A stretch of 7,814 nt of DNA, taken from contig USSZ01000040.1 of the NCBI GenBank assembly GCA_900557645.1, positions 1 through 7,814 of the forward strand. Direction: 5' to 3'. Source of the stretch: an uncultured Eubacteriales bacterium (GTDB lineage Bacteria; Bacillota; Clostridia; Christensenellales; UBA1242). This document shows positions 1-5,964 of this stretch, piece after piece. The notes beneath the pieces are model-generated. The model did not search any database and had not been told where the DNA came from. It saw nothing but the letters and a program-made list of their open reading frames with translations. Position numbers and translations under genes: made by a program. Each line of letters starts with the position of its first letter. The stretch's first letter is position 1.

Positions 1-204
1 GATGTCAGTAGTAAAATTCCTAAGAGAATATGGGCTAGGGGGATAGAGAGTTATTTAGAAGGAAAAGAAACAAATTGGTATGATATTCCTAGGGGAGTTA
101 CTGGAAGTATCGTTAATCCGATAAATGGAAGTACTACTGATTTATCTGTTAAAGATTTGTTATATTTTGTTAAGGGGACTGAACCAAATTATGTAAGAAA
201 CTAA
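1..204 (+). CDS. C-terminal end of a class A penicillin-binding protein (PBP1A-like), partial
   Basis: Frame 1 is open from the window edge to a TAA at 202-204 and gives 67 residues; the start lies outside the window. The tail has the spacing of a bifunctional peptidoglycan glycosyltransferase/transpeptidase: a 'KIPKRIWARGIESYLEGK' block, then 'WYDIPRGV' (the usual 'F..P.GV' segment after the transpeptidase KTG box), then 'VNPINGS' and 'YFVKGTEP', which matches the common 'F..GTEP' motif near the end of PBP1A proteins. Such enzymes polymerise and cross-link cell-wall glycan on the outer face of the membrane. The catalytic motifs are upstream and cannot be checked. It ends soon after GTEP, without the Gly/Pro/Asn-rich extension many Firmicute PBP1 proteins carry. 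A terminator begins one base after the stop. The family call rests on motif memory from a short tail. Confidence 0.75.
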   Translation, partial: DVSSKIPKRIWARGIESYLEGKETNWYDIPRGVTGSIVNPINGSTTDLSVKDLLYFVKGTEPNYVRN

Positions 205-237
205 AAAAAGATTAGAGTAAAATTTTCTAATCTTTTT
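205..237. terminator. Bidirectional rho-independent terminator shared by the PBP gene and the 227-658 ORF
   Basis: Arms 205-216 (AAAAAGATTAGA) and 226-237 (TCTAATCTTTTT) are perfect 12-bp complements around a 9-nt loop. The terminal A/T runs give a U-tract on either strand. The right arm contains the stop codon (227-229) of the minus-strand ORF, so the hairpin would serve both converging genes. Confidence 0.8.
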
Positions 238-658
238 GAATTTTTATTATTATTTGATACATATCTTCAAAGTCAAATTCTTCTGTATCTACTTTAAAGC
301 CCATGTTTTCTATTTTTCTTGCTTCTTCTCTTGCTGAATTTATTGCTTTACTTAAGCTTTTTAATTCAGAAGAAGTTTCTTCAGGTTGTAAAGGCATTTC
401 TTTGCTTTGTCTATATTCTTCTATAATACTATTTTCCTCTGTGTCTTTAATTGGTGATACAGCTGGATTTTCAAATGTTTGGTTTGTTATATCAAAGTCC
501 ATTATTTCAGGTTCTGTTTCTATTTCTTGGAATGGGTTTATCATTTTTTCTGTACTTTCTTTTATTGGTGGTTCTTTTTTAACAGATGAAACTTCTTCTT
601 TTAAAGTTGGCTCTTTAAATGAAGTTTTACCTATGATTGAAAACAACAAATGCAACAA
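227..658 (-). CDS. Acidic, probably disordered hypothetical protein, 5' end uncertain
   Basis: This minus-strand frame is open for 143 codons from a TTG at 656-658. Residues 15-95 are rich in Glu, Lys, Pro, Ser and Thr and look disordered. Residues 96-143 look like a small folded module: a helix 'LKSLSKAINSAREEARKIE', then 'MGFKV', an acidic stretch, and a strand-like 'MYQIIIKI'. I do not recognise the family. The composition and the shared terminator favour this strand over the hydrophobic opposite frame. The start is weak: there is no Shine-Dalgarno sequence before the TTG, nor before the first in-frame ATG (542-544, giving 105 residues). The short hydrophobic N-terminus 'LHLLFSIIG' could be the remnant of a membrane anchor. 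Any promoter would lie inside the divergent sufB/D-like gene. It may be a 5'-truncated gene. Confidence 0.45.
   Translation of the reverse strand: MLHLLFSIIGKTSFKEPTLKEEVSSVKKEPPIKESTEKMINPFQEIETEPEIMDFDITNQTFENPAVSPIKDTEENSIIEEYRQSKEMPLQPEETSSELKSLSKAINSAREEARKIENMGFKVDTEEFDFEDMYQIIIKIQKD
607..637 (+). promoter_or_regulatory. Possible sigma-A-type promoter for the sufB/D-like gene
   Basis: TTGGCT (607-612) and TATGAT (632-637) are separated by 19 bases, slightly long, and would start transcription near 644, about 29 nt before the ATG at 673. It lies inside the opposing ORF. It is a weak match, offered only because no better candidate is visible. Confidence 0.3.
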
Positions 659-672
659 ACTTCGAGGTGAAA

Positions 673-1593
673 ATGAATAATATAGAGAAAAAATTACTAG
701 AAAAAATTGCCGATCTACATACCATTCCTAGTGGCGCTTTTAATATTCGTAAAAATGGACAATCAATAGGTAGAGAATCAACAAAAGAGATTGAAATTAT
801 TCCTAAACAAAACAAAAGTGGAATTGACATAATAATCAAACCTAATGTAAAAAATAAAAGTGTCCATATACCTGTAATTATTACTGTTGGTGGACTTAAT
901 GACCTTGTTTATAATGACTTTTATATAGGAGAGAATTCTGATGTAACAATAGTTGCTGGTTGTGGCATACACAATAAAACTTGCAATACAAGTGTTCATA
1001 ATGGGATTCATTCTTTTCATGTAGGCAAGAATGCCAAGGTCAAATATGTTGAAAGACACGTAGGAGAAGGAAATGGTAGTGGTGGAAAAGTTTTAAACCC
1101 TATAACTAAAATATTTATGAAAGAAAATAGTGAAATGCTTTTAGAAACCACTCAACTTGAAGGCGTAACTTCTACCATTCGAAAAACTTTTGCAAAATTA
1201 AAAGACTATGCAAAACTAACGATACAAGAAAACTTACTTACAACAGAAAATCAAACGGCAAAAACACAATTTAAAGTAGATCTAGAAGGCAAACATTCTT
1301 CAGTAGAAGTTGTAAGTCATAGTGTAGCAAAAGACAATTCATATCAAGAATTCAAATCAAATTTAATCGGTAAAAATGAATGCTTTGGTCATGTTGAATG
1401 TGATGGAATTGTTCTGAATAATTCAAGAATTGTTTCAATTCCAATGATTGATGCTGTAGATTCAAATGCATCTCTTGTCCATGAGGCTGCCATTGGAAAA
1501 ATTGCTGGAGATGAACTTATTAAACTTATGACTTTGGGACTGTCTAAAGAAGAAGCAGAAAATATGATAATACAAGGATTTTTACTTGGTTAA
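673..1593 (+). CDS. sufD: SufB/SufD-family Fe-S cluster assembly scaffold protein (short form)
   Basis: The protein has 306 residues from the ATG at 673, preceded by GAGGTG at 664-669. The in-frame TTG at 637 has no ribosome site and is rejected. Family landmarks are 'GCGIHN' (96-101), 'HNGIHSFHV' (109-117), 'HVGEGNGSGGKVLNP' (129-143), 'VTSTIRKTFAKL' (165-176), 'GHVECDG' (239-245), 'HEAAIGKIAGDEL' (270-282) and the tail 'LGLSKEEAENMIIQGFL'. These fit the right-handed beta-helix of SufB/SufD. Cys243 and Glu271 appear to correspond to E. coli SufB Cys405 and Glu434, residues tied to nascent cluster assembly; that alignment is from memory. It is shorter than E. coli SufB (495) and matches the compact SufB-like proteins of clostridia and methanogens, which normally follow a sufC ATPase. 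No sufC, sufS or sufU is adjacent here. It is expected to act in the cytosol with a SufC encoded elsewhere. SufB and SufD cannot be told apart confidently in this short form. Confidence 0.9.
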   Translation: MNNIEKKLLEKIADLHTIPSGAFNIRKNGQSIGRESTKEIEIIPKQNKSGIDIIIKPNVKNKSVHIPVIITVGGLNDLVYNDFYIGENSDVTIVAGCGIHNKTCNTSVHNGIHSFHVGKNAKVKYVERHVGEGNGSGGKVLNPITKIFMKENSEMLLETTQLEGVTSTIRKTFAKLKDYAKLTIQENLLTTENQTAKTQFKVDLEGKHSSVEVVSHSVAKDNSYQEFKSNLIGKNECFGHVECDGIVLNNSRIVSIPMIDAVDSNASLVHEAAIGKIAGDELIKLMTLGLSKEEAENMIIQGFLLG

Positions 1594-1688
1594 AATAGAT
1601 TATTAAAGATTTTTTTTATTCACCAACTTTAAATTTATATATCTTTAATTTCATATAAATATAATTTTTATTATCAAATTCCCCTGTT

Positions 1689-1769
1689 CACTATAGGAAG
1701 GCAAGTTACACTTGCAGAAACTTACCTTTCTAAAATTTTGAACTTTTCAAAATTTTACTTCCTATAGTG
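1689..1769. repeat. 81-nt nested inverted-repeat element folding as a compact four-way junction
   Basis: An outer perfect 12-bp inverted repeat, CACTATAGGAAG (1689-1700) and CTTCCTATAGTG (1758-1769), encloses three consecutive hairpins. H1 is 1701-1715 (6-bp stem GCAAGT/ACTTGC, 3-nt loop). H2 is 1716-1731 (5-bp AGAAA/TTTCT, 6-nt loop). H3 is 1731-1757 (12-bp TAAAATTTTGAA/TTCAAAATTTTA, 3-nt loop). They tile the interior with practically no spacer; H2 and H3 share only base 1731. A competing stem, 1698-1707 with 1719-1728 (9 of 10 pairs), would replace H1 and H2. It could be a small non-autonomous mobile element with terminal inverted repeats, or a structured RNA or processing site. No clear target-site duplication flanks it. 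The structure is directly visible; the function is unknown. Confidence 0.75.
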
Positions 1770-1794
1770 CTTTTAACTCAATTAATATCTTTAG

Positions 1795-1824
1795 TTGACA
1801 AAAACTTTTAATATTCACTAGAAT
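1795..1824 (+). promoter_or_regulatory. Distal promoter of the ABC transporter operon
   Basis: Perfect -35 TTGACA (1795-1800), 18-base spacer, -10 TAGAAT (1819-1824, 5 of 6). Transcription would start near 1831, giving a leader of about 74 nt. The -10 overlaps a small AGAAT/ATTCT hairpin (1820-1833) followed by Ts. Confidence 0.65.
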
Positions 1825-1848
1825 TAAGATTCTTTTTTATAAATAAAT

Positions 1849-1877
1849 TTCATATAGCATAATAAATATGTTATAAT
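1849..1877 (+). promoter_or_regulatory. Proximal extended -10 promoter of the ABC transporter operon
   Basis: Perfect TATAAT (1872-1877) preceded by TG plus one base (1869-1871), an extended -10, with TTCATA (1849-1854, 4 of 6) at a 17-base spacing. The start would be near 1884, about 20 nt before the ATG at 1905, leaving room for the AGGAG site at 1894-1898. Confidence 0.7.
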
Positions 1878-1904
1878 AAACATTAATAATTATAGGAGAA
1901 CAAT

Positions 1905-2618
1905 ATGTTAAAAATTGAACATTTAACAAAAAAATATGGCGACAAAATTGCAGTCAATGATTTATCTTTAGAAATACCTAATAATCAAATTTGTGCATTT
2001 ATTGGACATAATGGTGCTGGAAAAACAACAACCTTAAAAGCAATCGCTGGTATAATTGATTTTGAAGGCAAAATTGAAATAAACGGAATTGACATTAATA
2101 AAAATCCTCTTGAAGCAAAAAAGATAATTGCTTACATTCCCGATAACCCCGATCTATATGAACATTTAAAGGGAATTGATTACTTAAATTTTATAGCAGA
2201 TATATATAATGTTTCATCTGATGATCGTAAATCAAAGATAGAACAATATGCAAAACAACTTGAGATATACAACGATTTGTCATCACCTATTTCAAGTTAT
2301 AGTCATGGAATGAAACAAAAACTTGCTTTGGTTTCTGCATTAATACACTCACCTCAATTATTACTCTTGGACGAACCTTTTGTTGGATTAGACCCAATAA
2401 GTAGTCATGCATTTAAAGAGATTATGCAAAATCTTGCAAAAGATGGAACAACTATTTTTTATTCAACACACGTATTAGATGTCGCCGAAAAAATTTGTTC
2501 TCATGTAGCAATTATAAAGGAAGGAAAACTTGTTGCATACGATAATATGCATAATATAACAAATAATAATAGTCTTGAAAATATCTTTTTGGAGATCGCC
2601 AATGAAGATCGCACTTAA
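1905..2618 (+). CDS. ABC transporter ATP-binding protein (ABC-2 exporter type)
   Basis: This 237-residue cytoplasmic ATPase subunit powers the permease encoded next. Walker A is GHNGAGKT (34-41). The Q-loop region is the atypical 'YIPDNPDLYEHL' (77-88). The signature is 'SYSHGMKQ' (131-138), Walker B 'LLLLDEP' (152-158), D-loop 'GLDP' (161-164) and H-switch 'STH' (187-189). The SHGMKQK signature, in place of LSGGE, places it with ATPases of ABC-2 exporters such as the EcsA/YhaQ/NatA groups and not with SufC or importers. All catalytic motifs look intact. The ATG has AGGAG at 1894-1898, 6 nt away, and two upstream promoters. Its stop overlaps the start of the permease gene by 17 bp, indicating coupled translation. 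The substrate cannot be read from the sequence; lipids, peptides, antibiotics and ions are all known for this class. Confidence 0.93.
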   Translation: MLKIEHLTKKYGDKIAVNDLSLEIPNNQICAFIGHNGAGKTTTLKAIAGIIDFEGKIEINGIDINKNPLEAKKIIAYIPDNPDLYEHLKGIDYLNFIADIYNVSSDDRKSKIEQYAKQLEIYNDLSSPISSYSHGMKQKLALVSALIHSPQLLLLDEPFVGLDPISSHAFKEIMQNLAKDGTTIFYSTHVLDVAEKICSHVAIIKEGKLVAYDNMHNITNNNSLENIFLEIANEDRT

Positions 2619-4197
2619 ATTATCAAACATATATTTTAAACAAACTTTATCGCAATTTTTTCAATCAAAAAAAATAAAAAGTAAAATAGGAAATTCTTTA
2701 CTTATCATATTTCTTTTTCTGATTGTTGCAATATCAATGGGAGTTGCTTATTATGGAACTGCAGAGCAGTTTTCAGCAATTGGAAAACCAGAATTTGTTT
2801 TAATAATGGGGCTTATGTTTGCATCTTTTATGGTGCTTATAATGACAGCATACGATGGACAAAATCAATATTATAAAAATAAAGATTATTCGCTCTTGGC
2901 ATCAATGCCAATTAAAACATCATCAATAATTACTGCAAAATATTTAAGTTCTTATTTCACTTCACTTTTGTATAGTATTATTGTTGCCCTTCCTGCATTT
3001 ATTGTTTATTTTATATTTTGTCCTATTAACGTCTTGGCAATATTATTTTCATTAGTCGCTTTATTTTTTCTTCCTACTTTTACACAACTTATAGGGAATA
3101 TTATTGCATTTTTTATAAATATTGTAACAATGAAAGTAAAAAATCGTTCAATTATAAACAATATTTTAACAATAATTTTTACAGTCCTTTTAATATCATT
3201 TATAACGATAGCAAATAGTGGACTTATGGAAGAACTTTTTGCTCAAGGCATTCCCCTTTGGATAAAAATCGTTTTTCCTCATATCTATTTTCTTTTTGAT
3301 AGTATAACAACGCTTTCAGGTATATCTTTTTTAATATTTTTAGCACTATCAATTATTTATTCTATTATAGGAATCTTGATTGTTACAATTGGCTATAAAA
3401 AGATTAACTCGACATATATTTCATCTCAACGCAAAAAGAAATTAAAACCGATAACATATCAAAAATCAAATATTATATTTACATTACTAAAGAAAGAAAC
3501 TAGAACATTTTTCTTTAGTCCTTCTTATTTTATAAATTGTTTAATAGGCCCTATTTTGGTAATTGTATTAGCAGTAAGTATGGGAATTAGTGCAAAACAA
3601 ATGACAATAAATCCAACGCAAGATTTTCCAGCAGAATATTTCATTTTAATGTATATATGTTTTAGTGCTATGTGTTTAGGCTTAAGTAGTCCTACTTCTG
3701 TATCAATTTCAATTGAAGGAAATAAGTTTTTTATATTAAGAAGTTTGCCATTATCTTCAAGAAAAATTATATTTTCCAAAATACTATTTAATATAATACT
3801 ATTTTTACCTTTTATTTTTATAGGAGATATTATTTTCCTAACAATTATTCCAAGCAGTATAGACTTGATAATCATAACACTTTTTGTCCCAATTGTTTCA
3901 ATGATTACTTTCAGTGGAATAGGAATGCTTTGTAATTTAAAATGGCCAAAACTCCATTGGACAAATGAAAATCAAGCAATCAAACAAGGTTTAAGTCTAT
4001 TTATGACAATGATAATAGCAATGGCTTTAACACTTATTCCATTTTTAATCTATATGTTGCTTTCTACACAAATCAATGCAATCTTTTCTCTTTCACAATA
4101 TTTTGCTATTTATTTATTATTTATAACATTGATTGGTATAACAATTTATTTAATTCTATATTTTAAGTGTGAAAATTTAATAAAAAAAATAAAATAA
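2602..4197 (+). CDS. ABC-2-type transporter permease (putative ABC_tran_2/PF16949-like)
   Basis: A polytopic membrane protein of 531 residues. I chose the ATG at 2602, with GGAG at 2591-2594 seven bases upstream; the in-frame ATG at 2575 has no such site and would only extend the overlap. By eye there are about 12 hydrophobic helices, roughly at 32-51, 66-84, 121-143, 144-165, 168-186, 191-212, 241-273 (two possible), 321-340, 356-374, 400-420, 425-450, 466-490 and 502-522. Two similar cytoplasmic elements, 'DYSLLASMPIKTSSIITAKY' (95-114) and 'FFILRSLPLSSRKIIFSK' (376-393), suggest an internally duplicated protein in which each half contacts an ATPase. A basic loop (274-293) separates the halves. 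The length and this motif fit the large 'putative ABC transporter permease' family found beside ABC-2 ATPases in Firmicutes. The substrate is unknown. A strong terminator follows. Confidence 0.85.
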   Translation: MKIALKLSNIYFKQTLSQFFQSKKIKSKIGNSLLIIFLFLIVAISMGVAYYGTAEQFSAIGKPEFVLIMGLMFASFMVLIMTAYDGQNQYYKNKDYSLLASMPIKTSSIITAKYLSSYFTSLLYSIIVALPAFIVYFIFCPINVLAILFSLVALFFLPTFTQLIGNIIAFFINIVTMKVKNRSIINNILTIIFTVLLISFITIANSGLMEELFAQGIPLWIKIVFPHIYFLFDSITTLSGISFLIFLALSIIYSIIGILIVTIGYKKINSTYISSQRKKKLKPITYQKSNIIFTLLKKETRTFFFSPSYFINCLIGPILVIVLAVSMGISAKQMTINPTQDFPAEYFILMYICFSAMCLGLSSPTSVSISIEGNKFFILRSLPLSSRKIIFSKILFNIILFLPFIFIGDIIFLTIIPSSIDLIIITLFVPIVSMITFSGIGMLCNLKWPKLHWTNENQAIKQGLSLFMTMIIAMALTLIPFLIYMLLSTQINAIFSLSQYFAIYLLFITLIGITIYLILYFKCENLIKKIK

Positions 4198-4289
4198 ATA
4201 ATAAAAAATAAATTATTTATAATTAATTTTTTTATAATATTTAATTATCACAATTAATAAAAAAATATTTTTTGATAAATTTTTAAATA
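4198..4289. other. Extremely AT-rich intergenic stretch
   Basis: By manual count only about 3 of 92 bases are G or C. It holds imperfect A/T palindromes and runs of 7 A or T but no ORF or promoter-like pair I would defend. It separates the ABC operon from its terminator at 4290-4316. Confidence 0.6.
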
Positions 4290-4316
4290 AAAAAACAAGC
4301 GTTTTGCTTGTTTTTT
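4290..4316. terminator. Bidirectional rho-independent terminator between convergent genes
   Basis: Arms 4290-4300 (AAAAAACAAGC) and 4306-4316 (GCTTGTTTTTT) form an 11-bp stem with loop GTTTT. A-tract and T-tract give a U-run in both directions. It ends the ABC operon on the plus strand and, two bases from its stop, the unknown gene on the minus strand. Confidence 0.9.
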
Positions 4317-4318
4317 AT

Positions 4319-5053
4319 TTAATTATTTTCATTCTCAAAATTAATCATATCTTCAGCAATCGCATCAGAAATTCTTTGATGTAAGTGTTGTTCTCCACCA
4401 TTAAAATCTTCTTGAACCTCGCTATCACGCTTTAATAAAGAACTTTTTACTTCTTCAATTTCTTTTAAACGCTCATAGTTTTCGCAAATTCTTGCTTGTT
4501 CTCTCTCCTTTGCAAGAATATGACAAGCAAAAGTTTTTAGTCTAGGGCTTGATTCCAAAGCACCCTTACCTATAAAATCAACTTCACCAGGATTACTTAT
4601 AATCTTTTCCATTAATGCTCTCACATCTTCATCTTTTTCTGCTTTTTCGCCACGAATATAATCTTTTACGAAATCATATTTTTGGTCTAAAAGTTCTTCT
4701 ACTAAAAAAGAAAAATCATTATTCTCCATGAAATATCTTTTTAAAGGTGAAAATTCAAAATATTCAAGCATTTTCTTTACAAATTCTTGTTGGTCTTTTT
4801 CTTCATATAATGATTCTATTTCTTTGATTTGACCTTTTAAAAATTTTTTCATTTCTTTTGCACAAATAAATGAATCTGCTTTAACATCATTTGATACTAT
4901 TTCATTAAAAGGTGAGTTTCTTACAAAATCATGTATCTCTGAATTAAATAAATCTGTATCGTCCTTACATTCACTTTTAATTTGTTTAATTTCAATATAA
5001 ACGTCCTCTAAAATATCGCTTACAAATTTTATATATTTGCTTTTATTTAACAT
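4319..5053 (-). CDS. Hypothetical soluble helical protein, 244 aa
   Basis: I do not recognise this family. The ATG at 5051-5053 has a strong purine site (AGGGGGA, core 5059-5063) 5 nt away. The protein is rich in Glu, Lys and Asp, has no signal peptide or membrane helix, and looks almost wholly alpha-helical. Residues 180-210 ('LAKEREQARICENYERLKEI...') could form a short coiled coil. The tail (211-244) is hydrophilic and ends in 'NFENENN'. Cysteines at 29, 64, 177 and 190 are scattered and do not form a metal motif. No enzyme signature is visible. It stands alone: its own perfect promoter, convergent with the ABC operon, and 167 bp downstream of the trmN6-like gene in the same direction. It is most likely a genuine, well-expressed lineage-restricted cytosolic protein, but the sequence does not show what it does. 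Confidence 0.75.
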   Translation of the reverse strand: MLNKSKYIKFVSDILEDVYIEIKQIKSECKDDTDLFNSEIHDFVRNSPFNEIVSNDVKADSFICAKEMKKFLKGQIKEIESLYEEKDQQEFVKKMLEYFEFSPLKRYFMENNDFSFLVEELLDQKYDFVKDYIRGEKAEKDEDVRALMEKIISNPGEVDFIGKGALESSPRLKTFACHILAKEREQARICENYERLKEIEEVKSSLLKRDSEVQEDFNGGEQHLHQRISDAIAEDMINFENENN

Positions 5054-5074
5054 ATAATCCCCCTATCTACTACA

Positions 5075-5103
5075 ATTATATCTTATGCTATAATCAATGT
5101 CAA
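5075..5103 (-). promoter_or_regulatory. Perfect-consensus sigma-A-type promoter for the 244-aa unknown gene
   Basis: On the minus strand TTGACA (5098-5103) and TATAAT (5075-5080) are separated by exactly 17 bases. Initiation is expected near 5068, leaving a leader of about 15 nt that contains the AGGGGGA ribosome site. No operator-like palindrome overlaps it. Confidence 0.88.
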
Positions 5104-5220
5104 TACCTAAAAATATAAACAATGTAAAGACTAATCAAATAACAAAAATAGTTTTCAAGTTTTTATTTTAAAAATATCAATCATTAGAAAATGTCATAAA
5201 ATAAAAATCTAAATACTTTA

Positions 5221-5955
5221 TTACTTCCCAAAATATTTTGTTTGTAATAATTTTAAATATTCTCCTGTAGAATCATTTGTTTCAAGATGAGGCAAAACCT
5301 CAACCCCATGTTTTCCACCTTTTACTGCTTCTATTACAACCAAAATCACTTTTCCTTTTCCATTTTCAGTGAAAAACATTTTCTTTGGCTCTAAACTATA
5401 ACTCATAAGAGTGTCAATTAATTCTGCCGTTCGTTCTGCCGTATAAACCACATAAAAACTTCCCCCAAACTTAAGTAGACCATACGCAGATTTACACAAA
5501 TCATCAAGAGGAAGACTATAATCATGCCTTGCAATATTTCTGCTTTCATTAATATTTTTTGAATTTCCAGTTCTCATATATGGAGGATTAGAAAATACAA
5601 CATCAAAAGACTCGGGTTTGCAATGTTGACGATAATTTCGCACATCATCACTTATGACTTGAATTTTTTCTTCTAAATTATTTAATAATATATTCTTTTC
5701 AGCAATCCTAGCCATTTCAGACTGAATCTCAAAAGCGATAATTTTATTAAAATCTGTTTTTGCACTTAATAAAACAGAGATAACACCACAACCTGTGCCT
5801 ATTTCCACACAATTATCTTTATTATTCAACTTTATAAAGTTTGCTAAAATAACAGAATCTGAAGTAAAAGTGTAATAATTTTTATTTTGAATAATTTTCA
5901 GTCCTTTACATTGTAAATCTTCTAATCTCTCGTCTTTTTCAAGTTTTACGTCCAT
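5221..5955 (-). CDS. trmN6: TrmN6-like (YabB/YfiC) tRNA adenine-N6 methyltransferase
   Basis: A 244-residue class I SAM-dependent methyltransferase. Motif I is 'EIGTGCGVIS' (51-60), the acidic ribose-binding residue is Glu76 in 'AFEIQ', and motif IV is 'NPPY' (123-126), diagnostic of amino-N6 methylation of adenine. 'YYTFTSDSVILANF' (27-40) before the fold and 'KGKVILVVIEAVKGG' (201-215) near the end fit the YabB/YfiC group, whose E. coli member methylates A37 of tRNA1(Val). The Firmicute orthologue's exact tRNA target is less certain, so the substrate is inferred. The ATG at 5953-5955 has a GGGGG ribosome site (5960-5964) directly after the ricT stop, a 9-bp gap that implies coupling. holB-ricT-yabB order is conserved in Firmicutes; yabA, which sits between ricT and yabB in B. 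subtilis, is missing. I see no clear terminator after it. Confidence 0.88.
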   Translation of the reverse strand: MDVKLEKDERLEDLQCKGLKIIQNKNYYTFTSDSVILANFIKLNNKDNCVEIGTGCGVISVLLSAKTDFNKIIAFEIQSEMARIAEKNILLNNLEEKIQVISDDVRNYRQHCKPESFDVVFSNPPYMRTGNSKNINESRNIARHDYSLPLDDLCKSAYGLLKFGGSFYVVYTAERTAELIDTLMSYSLEPKKMFFTENGKGKVILVVIEAVKGGKHGVEVLPHLETNDSTGEYLKLLQTKYFGK

Positions 5956-5964
5956 AATTCCCCC

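Larger units (their letters stand above)
1594..1904. other. 311-base intergenic region: structured element plus tandem promoters
   Basis: No credible gene is present. After the SufB/D stop there is a run of eight or so T residues (from 1610) and a 9-bp inverted repeat, 1602-1610 with 1641-1649 (ATTAAAGAT/ATCTTTAAT), with a 30-nt loop too long for a standard terminator. A TATAAT at 1660-1665 lacks a -35 partner. The multibranched element at 1689-1769 and the two promoters for the ABC operon (1795-1824 and 1849-1877) are listed separately. No canonical terminator for the sufB/D-like gene is visible. Confidence 0.7.

Noticed and set aside
637..672. Upstream TTG start extending the SufB/D protein by 12 residues
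   Set aside because: There is no ribosome site before it. The ATG at 673 has GAGGTG at a suitable distance, and the extra residues (Thr/Asn-rich) do not resemble the family N-terminus.
303..680. 125-codon plus-strand ORF, Ser/Phe/Ile-rich and apparently hydrophobic
   Set aside because: It is the antisense of the acidic minus-strand ORF, has no ribosome site before its ATG, and runs into the start of the sufB/D-like gene.
627..1059. Minus-strand ORFs inside the sufB/D-like gene
   Set aside because: Their translations are low-complexity antisense products of a conserved gene.
1689..1769. Cloverleaf-like fold considered as a tRNA gene or integron attC site
   Set aside because: The stem and loop lengths do not fit a tRNA (12-bp outer stem, 3-nt loops, no T-loop sequence or CCA context). 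The flanks lack attC core sites in the right orientation.
1905..2618. ABC ATPase considered as the SufC partner of the preceding SufB/D protein
   Set aside because: Its signature is SHGMKQK, it overlaps a membrane permease gene, it has its own promoters, and it lies 311 bp downstream.
3525..3875. Minus-strand ORF inside the permease gene
   Set aside because: It is a shadow of a well-supported membrane protein gene with no ribosome site or coding signature of its own.
5104..5220. Search for a terminator after the trmN6-like gene
   Set aside because: Only weak A/T pairings are seen, with no stable stem plus U-run, so none is annotated.
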